A DNA stretch of 38,960 bases from Leptolyngbyaceae cyanobacterium M65_K2018_010 (GTDB lineage Bacteria; Cyanobacteriota; Cyanobacteriia; Phormidesmidales; Phormidesmidaceae). Below, piece by piece: positions 33,225 to 38,960 of this stretch. Position 1 is the first letter of the stretch, and each line of letters opens with the position of its first letter. A model generated the notes under the pieces. It was given only the letters and a program-made list of their open reading frames with translations. It was not told the DNA's origin and did no database searches. The position numbers and the translations under genes are program-made. Location of the stretch: NCBI GenBank assembly GCA_015295885.1, contig DVEE01000296.1, positions 1-38,960 of the forward strand. Reading direction: 5' to 3'.

Positions 33225-34607
33225 ATGCGGCTTAAACCCTTGTTATCCCCCCTGGATTACCTGCGACGCCGGGTTAACCGCCCTCAGAGTCCACCCGTTT
33301 CCCGTCGAGTTAACCGCTGGCTCTGGTGGTTAGCCCCTGGCTTACTGGTGAAGCGGTGGCTATTTTTGAGTGTGGCCGGGGTGCTGCTGGTGGGCGTGGG
33401 GGTGATGATCTGGCTGAAATTAACGCCGGTATTCTATACCGGTCGGTTTCTGGGCGCGGCGCTGAGGCTGTTTACCACCTACGTCCCCAGCTACATCAGC
33501 GGACCCTTGGGCATTTTGCTGGGGGTAGGGCTGATCTTTTGGGGCCAAACCCGTGCCGTGGGGGTGATTACCGATGTACTGAGCCCAGGCCAAGAAGAGG
33601 CCCTGTTAGATGCCCTGTTAACCCAGCGACGGCTGTCGCGGGGGCCCAAAATTGTGGTGATTGGCGGTGGCACCGGCCTATCGAACCTGCTGCGGGGGCT
33701 CAAGCAATACAGTGCGAACATCACGGCCATTGTCACCGTAGCCGATGATGGCGGATCCTCTGGGCGGTTGCGGCGGGAAATTGGGGTGCTCCCCCCCGGC
33801 GATATTCGTAACTGCCTGTCGGCCCTGGCCGATGAGGAAAAACTGCTGACCGAACTGTTTAAGTATCGCTTCGAAGCCGGTAGCGGTTTAGTGGGTCATA
33901 GCTTTGGCAATCTTTTCCTCACCGCCATGAGCGAAATCACGGGGGATCTCGAGCAGGCGATCGCAGCGAGTTCAAAGGTTTTGGCCGTGCGGGGGCAGGT
34001 GCTGCCCTCCACCCTCACCGATGTGCAACTTTGGGCTGAGCTCGATAATGGTCGCCGCATTGTCGGGGAGTCCAAAATTGCCGAGGCCCGTCGCCGGATT
34101 GTGCAGATTGGTTGCTTGCCGCCTAACCCGCCGGCCCTGCCGCGGGCCCTGCGGGCCATCGAGGAGGCCGACTACATTGTGATTGGGCCCGGCAGCCTGT
34201 ACACCAGCATTATTCCTAACCTGCTAGTTCCAGACCTGGTCAAAGCCATTGCAGCCCGGCGGGTGCCCCGCATTTATATCTGTAACATCATGACGGAACC
34301 CGGAGAAACGGAGGGGTTTTCGGTGTCAGACCACATTCGCGCCCTGGATACGGCCTGTGGGCGTTATTTGTTTGACGCCGTCCTGGTCCAGAAGCACCTC
34401 CCCTGCGAAGCGGTGATTCGCCACTACGCCCGGGAAGGAGTGGGGCCGGTGATTTTGGATCGGGAGGCGGTGATGGCCTCGGGGCGCCGCATTATTGCCG
34501 CCAATGTGATGGAAGAGCGCCAGGATCTTACCGTTCGCCACCATCCCCACCATTTAGCCCGGGTACTCTTGCGTTGGTATTCTCGCACCCAACGGCTGTG
34601 GCCCTAG
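33225..34607 (+). CDS. yvcK: YvcK/CofD-like protein with N-terminal membrane domain
   Basis: YvcK (gluconeogenesis factor) binds UDP-sugars such as UDP-GlcNAc and helps balance carbon flow with cell-wall synthesis in other bacteria. The 460-residue protein has two TM helices at about 44-66 and 86-106. The YvcK core (~140-450) carries KIVVIGGGTGLSNLLRGLK, VADDGGSSGRLR, PPGDIRNCL, SFGNLFLTAM and VIGPGSLYTSI. Bacillus YvcK lacks the N-terminal membrane part; the extension is common in cyanobacteria. The ATG at 33225 is the first start and leads into a basic stretch. It is convergent with the small membrane protein gene, with 19 bases between stops. Confidence 0.9.
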   Translation: MRLKPLLSPLDYLRRRVNRPQSPPVSRRVNRWLWWLAPGLLVKRWLFLSVAGVLLVGVGVMIWLKLTPVFYTGRFLGAALRLFTTYVPSYISGPLGILLGVGLIFWGQTRAVGVITDVLSPGQEEALLDALLTQRRLSRGPKIVVIGGGTGLSNLLRGLKQYSANITAIVTVADDGGSSGRLRREIGVLPPGDIRNCLSALADEEKLLTELFKYRFEAGSGLVGHSFGNLFLTAMSEITGDLEQAIAASSKVLAVRGQVLPSTLTDVQLWAELDNGRRIVGESKIAEARRRIVQIGCLPPNPPALPRALRAIEEADYIVIGPGSLYTSIIPNLLVPDLVKAIAARRVPRIYICNIMTEPGETEGFSVSDHIRALDTACGRYLFDAVLVQKHLPCEAVIRHYAREGVGPVILDREAVMASGRRIIAANVMEERQDLTVRHHPHHLARVLLRWYSRTQRLWP

Positions 34608-34626
34608 GCCCCTCGGCCAGGATGAT

Positions 34627-34875
34627 TCAGGAAGGATCGGTATTGAGGCGCCGGCCAAGCCAACCGACAATCCCGCTGGCGATGGCACCGGCCATGAGTA
34701 GACTCAGGGCCGGCAGGATGAGCGGGTTCCACAGCGCATACCAAAGCTCTAAGCCCAGATTGAGATTCATGCTCTTGCCAATGACCGCGGTTAAAAACCA
34801 GATAAAACTGGCCAGAACCACCGCTAAATCGACCACCAAAATCCAACTAATCGTGCGAGATAACCAGTCTTTCAT
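34627..34875 (-). CDS. Small membrane protein, two TM helices
   Basis: An 82-residue protein with two hydrophobic helices (WILVVDLAVVLASFIWFL and LILPALSLLMAGAIASGIVGWL). It starts at the ATG 34873-34875 (MKDWLSRTISW). The regular pattern of hydrophobic segments with charged termini supports a real gene, and I have no family name. It is convergent with yvcK. A frame on the opposite strand covers the region, but it continues from yvcK's end and does not look like protein. Confidence 0.65.
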   Translation of the reverse strand: MKDWLSRTISWILVVDLAVVLASFIWFLTAVIGKSMNLNLGLELWYALWNPLILPALSLLMAGAIASGIVGWLGRRLNTDPS

Positions 34876-35171
34876 GGGTGCGTTTGGGCTACTGGAGCCG
34901 ATCCAAGTTGCCGGAACCTTTCAGAATAGTTTACCCCCTGCCCCGGCTCAGTAGGCGGGTGCCATGAAATAGAAGATGCGGGTGGGGGTGGAGGGAGTGG
35001 CCCCCCTGCTCATTAATCAGACTGGGTGCCTGCCTTTGAGTCCCTAACAGCATTCACCGCCAACAGAAAGGCGACTGATTCCGGTTAGGAAACAGCCGCC
35101 GAAAGCCTATTCAGTAATTTCCAGGGTCGATAGCCTCTGGGTCCAAGGGTTTTAACCCTGACGGTCAGGCA

Positions 35172-35348
35172 TCAACTGTTAGGTATTAACAGATTGTCTG
35201 GATCGACGTAATGGCAAACCGCATCATCAACACAAATCAAGGCCCATCCCGAGGCTTCAATGCTGATTAGATTGTAGCTACCGTCTTGAACGAAGAATCC
35301 TTTGTGATTACGAGTCTCAGGTTTGACACCAACAAGGGTTTCAGACAT
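35172..35348 (-). CDS. Small hypothetical protein
   Basis: A 58-residue protein beginning MSETLVGVKPETRNH. The ATG at 35346-35348 is chosen because GGAGAG stands about 8 bases upstream; a TTG at 35369 would add seven residues. It shows an alternating hydrophobic pattern (GFFVQDGSYNLISIEASGWALICVDDAVCHYV) consistent with a small beta-rich domain, with two cysteines. No family is known to me. A short hairpin, AGGGTT (35148-35153) with AACCCT (35156-35161), follows its stop and may terminate it. Confidence 0.5.
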   Translation of the reverse strand: MSETLVGVKPETRNHKGFFVQDGSYNLISIEASGWALICVDDAVCHYVDPDNLLIPNS

Positions 35349-35962
35349 GGCTATGCTCTCCAGAAACAACGACCAGCAATAGTAAAGAAAAGCTTATGGC
35401 TTAATTGAGGAAATCCTATCATCACCCCCCTGAGAATTTTATTAAGTAATTTGAGGGATTGTTTCGGGGTAAGTCTCCCCCTAACGTTTCTTCCCGGCCT
35501 AACTCGAAAGTCGAGGGCCAAAGGGGCTGATTTTACGGGCTCACCCTTAAATACCCTTCATCAAAGAAAGATTCACTTAAGTTTTATGAACACTTTTTGG
35601 CCGCCTCATAAACGTGATTTGGAATCGGTAAAAGTACTTATGCTAACCGGGATTGCCTTGATCCCTATCCATTTCAGGCTGGTTTGCCTAGTTGCTCCTA
35701 GGCTTTGCCCTAATTTGGGATTGTCCTAATGAACTGGGCGGAGTAGGGTTGAAATCCCCTGCCAGCTTCCCTAGGAGGGCGATCGCAACGGGCCATCTCA
35801 GGCGGTTGCGGTCGGGACGCGATCGGCCCTTCCGCCGATTGACCTGCCAGGGGCAGACGCTTGACCGACTCGGTACTCCCACCATTTTGCTTCGGCTTTT
35901 CGGCCCTATCCAGCCCTTTGTCGGTTGCTTAGACTAGGGCTATCTCCTAAGGGAAGGCCGCC
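35349..35962. other. Long non-coding stretch before the GTPase gene
   Basis: A 614-base region with no convincing gene. It contains a good stem-loop: GGCC (35496-35499) and CTCGA (35503-35507) pair with TCGAG (35511-35515) and GGCC (35516-35519). Open frames here have random-looking composition. It also holds a HIP1 site at 35779-35786. It is somewhat more AT-rich than its surroundings between 35349 and about 35720. Confidence 0.4.
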
Positions 35963-37876
35963 ATGATTAGAATTCAACCCTGGCAGTGGGTCCTACTGGC
36001 CCTGCCGCCCCTGGCCATCGTGGGCTTGATGGTCATCGCCGCCGGGCTGCAAATTCAGGCCTGGGGCTTGAACTGGCTGTGGGCTGTGATCGTAGTGCTG
36101 CTGGTAGGTTGGCGGTGGTTACTGGCCCACTGGCTGCGACCGGTGCGGCCCCCCCTGGCCACCGCCCTGCAACAGGCCCAGGCCGAACTGGAAACGGCCA
36201 GTGCTACGGCTGTGCCCTCAAACCTAGCTAACCCAGAGGCAGAAGCCGCCCTGGAAGCCATTTTAGAAGCGGCCCGCCAAGATCCGCCGGCGTGGGAAGA
36301 CTGGCCGGGGTTTTGGCAGCGGTGTCGAGAGGTGGTAATGGCGGTGGCCCATGCCTACCACCCAGAGGTTAAGTATCCCCTGCTCAACCTCTATGTTCCA
36401 GATGCCTATGGGCTCCTGCGCGGCACCGTTGATGAGCTGGAACCATGGCTGGCAACCCTATCGCCGGTGTTGGGCCAGGTGACCGTCGGTCAAGCGGTCC
36501 AGGGCTACGAAGTGTATCGCCAGTGGGAGCCCTCCGCCCGTAAACTGTGGCAGGCCTGGGGCTGGGCCCAGTGGTTCCTGAACCCGGCGGCGGCGGCCGC
36601 CCGCACCCTCAGCCAACCCACCAGTGACCTGGCCCACCAGCAATTGCTAGGCAACCTGAGTGCGCTCCTGCGAGAAGCCACCCTCCGCAATCTCTACCGT
36701 CAGGCCGTGGCCCTCTATGGGGGCACCCTGCCCCCGCTGTCCGGGCCTCGGGAAGCTAGCCCACCCCCGCCCCAGGCTAAAACCCAAACCCTGCGCGAAA
36801 TACTCGATCGGGCCGAACCCCTCGAGCAGGTTGCCCAAACGCCGCTGAATCTCTTGCTGGTTGGCCGCACCGGAGCTGGCAAAAGCAGTTTGATTAATAC
36901 GCTGTTTGAGGCGGACCAGGCCGAGGTGGATGTGCTGCCCAGCACCGATACCATTCGCCGTTACCACTGGCAGTTGGAGACGGGGGAAACCCTGACCATT
37001 TGGGATTCCCCCGGTTACGAGCAGGTGCATCGGCAAGATTACCGGGAGCTGCTGGTGGATCAGGCCCACCAGGCAGATCTCTTGATTCTGGTGACCCCCG
37101 CCCTGGATCCGGCCCTGCAAATGGATGCGGATTTGCTCCAGGATATGCGCCAGGCCGTGCCCGACCTGGGGGCGATCGCGGTAGTCACCCAGGTGGATCG
37201 GCTGCGCCCTTGGCGCGAGTGGAATCCTCCCTACGACTGGCAATGGGGGGAACGCCCCAAGGAAATCGCTATTCGGGAAGCCACTCGCTATCGACAAGAT
37301 CAACTGGGGGAGGCCTGCGATCGGGTGTTGCCCCTGGTCACCTCCGATCGCGCCAGTCAGCGCCAGGCCTGGAATGCCCAGGCACTGGCCACGGCTCTGG
37401 CGGAACTGATCGACCCGACTCAGGAACTGCGCTTAGCCCGGTTTTTGCGCGATCGGGAGGCCAAAGCCACTGCCGCCGCCCGTCTGATTGAACGCTACCG
37501 CTTTCAGATGAGTACCACCCAGGGGCTGGCTAGCTTCTTGAAGAGTCCAGTTCTGCAGTTCATCGCCACCCTGACTACGGGAACCCCTAACCTGGCCTAC
37601 CTGTTGGCCGAGCAAATTCCCATCGAGCAACTCCCCGTAGTCATCGGCAAACTCCAGCTCGCCTACGATCTCCACAAATTGCTAGCCCCAGCGACCGCCC
37701 GCTTAGACTTGCTAGCCCTATGGCCGCTGCTATTAGAGCACAATAGCCAGCCGGACCAGGCGGCCTGGGCCTTTGGCCACGCCCTGGTGGAGTACTGGAC
37801 CCAAGGACTCTCTGTGGATCAAACCCGCCAACGCGTTGACCACTATCTGGGGCCATTGGGTAGCCAGTCGGCATAG
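35963..37876 (+). CDS. Membrane-anchored GTPase of the Era-like/TRAFAC class
   Basis: A 637-residue protein with two hydrophobic helices near the N-terminus (residues ~8-50), a helical stretch (about 60-270), and then a GTPase domain. G1 is GRTGAGKS at residues 301-308, G3 is WDSPG (at about 349), and G4 is TQVD (at about 410). The region after the G domain (about 480-637) is helical and includes hydrophobic segments. It resembles cyanobacterial GTPases of the family that includes YcjX/DUF697-type proteins, but I cannot assign a name. A role in membrane or envelope maintenance is inferred from the anchor. The ATG at 35963 begins MIRIQPWQWVLLALPP. Downstream is a decayed region. Confidence 0.82.
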   Translation: MIRIQPWQWVLLALPPLAIVGLMVIAAGLQIQAWGLNWLWAVIVVLLVGWRWLLAHWLRPVRPPLATALQQAQAELETASATAVPSNLANPEAEAALEAILEAARQDPPAWEDWPGFWQRCREVVMAVAHAYHPEVKYPLLNLYVPDAYGLLRGTVDELEPWLATLSPVLGQVTVGQAVQGYEVYRQWEPSARKLWQAWGWAQWFLNPAAAAARTLSQPTSDLAHQQLLGNLSALLREATLRNLYRQAVALYGGTLPPLSGPREASPPPPQAKTQTLREILDRAEPLEQVAQTPLNLLLVGRTGAGKSSLINTLFEADQAEVDVLPSTDTIRRYHWQLETGETLTIWDSPGYEQVHRQDYRELLVDQAHQADLLILVTPALDPALQMDADLLQDMRQAVPDLGAIAVVTQVDRLRPWREWNPPYDWQWGERPKEIAIREATRYRQDQLGEACDRVLPLVTSDRASQRQAWNAQALATALAELIDPTQELRLARFLRDREAKATAAARLIERYRFQMSTTQGLASFLKSPVLQFIATLTTGTPNLAYLLAEQIPIEQLPVVIGKLQLAYDLHKLLAPATARLDLLALWPLLLEHNSQPDQAAWAFGHALVEYWTQGLSVDQTRQRVDHYLGPLGSQSA

Positions 37877-37893
37877 GGGGTAGTTGAAGCTAG

Positions 37894-38068
37894 GCGGGTG
37901 CTCCTGCGACTCTGACCTATTTCAACGAAGCGTTAGCGAACCAGGTGTTTGAGACCCTTGATGACCTACTCGAACAGGTGGAGCGACGCTGTGTACAACT
38001 CCCATAACCTCACCGACTTGATCTCAGGCTTGACCCACTTCCATTGGTGGCAGGCTTTTCAAGCCTAA
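37894..38068 (+). pseudogene. Transposase C-terminal remnant (frameshifted)
   Basis: The forward strand encodes YFNEALANQVFETLDDLLEQ up to a TAA at 38005-38007. The next frame continues from His (38003) through NLTDLISGLTHFHWWQAFQA to TAA at 38066-38068. Taken together they look like the C-terminal end of a transposase (IS630-like) with a one- or two-base shift. No N-terminal part or inverted repeat is visible. The family name is my recollection of similar C-termini. Confidence 0.5.
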
Positions 38069-38078
38069 CTGTGGCCGT

Positions 38079-38300
38079 TTAAGCGGACTTGATAGAAACT
38101 CCAATTCCAGAGCTCGATTCTTTGACTAGGGTCGGCCAAGCTGCAGCGTTAGGTACAACCGAGCATCCCGCCAAAACCAGCAGAGCCCCTAAGGCAGGCA
38201 TGACCTGGGTTAGGGATAACCATAGACCCGAGGGAGGGTTAAAGGATGGGAGCATGGAGAGGGGAAAGCTCAGTCGGTGAATGGGGACTGAGGTTGTCAA
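38079..38300 (-). CDS. Possible small lipoprotein
   Basis: This minus-strand frame holds a hydrophobic run ending in a lipobox-like LVLAGC (PALGALLVLAGCSVVPNAAA), followed by about 27 residues to a stop. The N-terminal region before the hydrophobic run is long and lacks a clear start. It may be the remains of a lipoprotein gene or a chance frame, and coding status is doubtful. Confidence 0.25.
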   Translation of the reverse strand: MTTSVPIHRLSFPLSMLPSFNPPSGLWLSLTQVMPALGALLVLAGCSVVPNAAAWPTLVKESSSGIGVSIKSA

Positions 38301-38553
38301 CGGATACTCTTAGAGTCAGCATCTCCCCAGCCCGTTGAGGTAGCCTGCAGCCATCTAGCCTAGGCCCGCCAGTTGACCTGTCCCAGTTACAGGGGGCATC
38401 CAGCCGGTGGATGAATTCTTCCCGGGGCGATTTGCTAGGACGATTGCCCTCTACGATTGCCGCGCCACCCATGGAATGCTCCACCGCTGGTTGCGTCGGG
38501 TGCCGTGGGCGGCCAACTAATTTCCCAATCGGCTTTCCCAACCGGCGAGTGAC
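38301..38553. other. Non-coding stretch between decayed genes
   Basis: A minus-strand open frame crosses most of this stretch (38239-38541), but its composition is rich in Arg, Pro and Gly and does not look like a protein. With the transposase remnant upstream and the frameshifted gene downstream, the region appears decayed. Confidence 0.4.
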
Positions 38554-38947
38554 TTACCCCATCAAGATCACGTTATCCAGCACATGGATAATGCCGTTAT
38601 CGGCCTCGATGTCGGCGGCGATCACCGTGGCATTTTTCACCCTCCGTACCATCAATGGGAATGGGAGCCCCTTCCAGGGACTCGACTTGCCCCATCTTGA
38701 TCAGGTCGTCTTTGGTGTATTTGCCCGCCGCCACATGGAAGGTAAGAATGCGAGCCAGTTGGGGCGGGTTCTGAACCAGGGTTTGCACCGTGCCGGGAGG
38801 GAGTTTGGCAAAGGCGGCATCATTGGGGGCAAAGACCGTGAAGGGGCCAGGGCTCTGCAGAGCCTCGACCAAACCCGCGGCCTGGACGGCAGCGACCAGG
38901 GTGGAGAAGCCTTCGGTATTGACAGCGATATCGACGATGGTAGGCAT
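38554..38947 (-). pseudogene. Fasciclin (FAS1) domain protein, frameshifted
   Basis: FAS1 domain proteins are small, usually extracellular adhesion-type proteins, common in cyanobacteria at about 133 residues. The ATG at 38945-38947 begins MPTIVDIAVNTEGFSTLVAA and continues through FTVFAPNDAAFAKLP and ILTFHVAAGKYTKDDL to PIPIDGTEG. Just after that, near 38641, the frame breaks. The conserved end (VKNATVIAADIEADNGIIHV, then LDNVILMG) is present in another frame, from 38640 to the TAA at 38554-38556. The shift equals a gain of one or a loss of two bases. As read, translation continues out of frame into an Arg-rich tail (CHGDRRRHRGR), so the product would lack its last strands. A sequencing error or real decay are both possible. 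No signal peptide is encoded at this start. Confidence 0.85.
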
Positions 38948-38960
38948 AGGGGTGGGTGGG

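Noticed and set aside
35451..35729. A 92-residue forward frame
   Set aside because: It has a TTG start, mixed composition and no protein-like pattern, and it lies in an AT-richer intergenic region.
36647..37303. A 218-residue minus-strand frame
   Set aside because: It is antisense to the GTPase domain, whose motifs fix the true frame.
38239..38541. A 100-residue minus-strand frame
   Set aside because: It is rich in Arg, Pro and Gly with no recognised motif, and lies in a decayed region; kept only as a note in the non-coding feature.

Overview
The window is chromosomal DNA from a cyanobacterium. The evidence is a psbA (photosystem II D1) 3' end, an ARC6/Ftn2-type division gene, several cyanobacterial-only families (DUF1815, DUF3038, DUF4335), a YvcK with an added membrane domain, and 18 copies of the palindrome GCGATCGC (HIP1). 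The DNA is GC-rich, which suggests a filamentous Leptolyngbya/Nodosilinea-like lineage; that placement is an inference. Almost everything is core housekeeping. I see no CRISPR array, prophage, biosynthetic cluster or complete insertion sequence, and no tRNA or rRNA gene.

Layout. 1-406: the psbA 3' end and its terminator. 525-2864: a convergent PAS/GAF-type sensor-like protein. 3130-5482: ffh (SRP54), convergent with a one-TM hypothetical. 5603-9196: envelope polysaccharide and surface genes (mannose-1-phosphate guanylyltransferase, an LCP-family protein, an SGNH hydrolase). 9333-12879: a TPR protein, ispG and a CtpA/CtpC-type carboxyl-terminal protease. 13208-15897: a small hypothetical, DUF1815, signal peptidase I and cysteine synthase. 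16039-17483: a HAD phosphatase followed by a TenA-family gene that has lost its last helix. 17341-20154 (minus): secD-secF plus a coupled two-TM protein. 20270-22433 (minus): pyruvate dehydrogenase E1 beta and alpha. 22912-30541 (plus): a long co-directional run of ftn2/zipN, DUF3038, DUF4335, OmpA-like, fmt and a YhhQ-type transporter. 30608-32827 (minus): an MlaD-like and an MlaF-like lipid-transport pair without the permease. 33225-37876: yvcK, two small hypotheticals and a membrane-anchored GTPase. 37877-38947: a decayed stretch with a transposase remnant, a doubtful lipoprotein ORF and a frameshifted fasciclin gene.

How genes work together. Ffh, SecD/SecF and signal peptidase I act in protein export. 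Pyruvate dehydrogenase makes acetyl-CoA, and IspG acts late in the MEP isoprenoid pathway. The mannose nucleotidyltransferase, LCP protein, MlaF/MlaD, OmpA-like protein and YvcK all bear on the cell envelope. The least understood coherent unit is DUF3038-DUF4335-OmpA (25475-28575). DUF3038 and DUF4335 overlap by ATGA, and the set lies directly downstream of the division gene ftn2. It is my best candidate for an undescribed cyanobacterial envelope/division module. The clearest anomalies are the truncated tenA, whose homology stops where a convergent gene ends, the frameshifted fasciclin gene, a perfect 17-bp tandem duplication at 30575-30608, and an in-frame 25-codon ORF just before the GTG start of ftn2.
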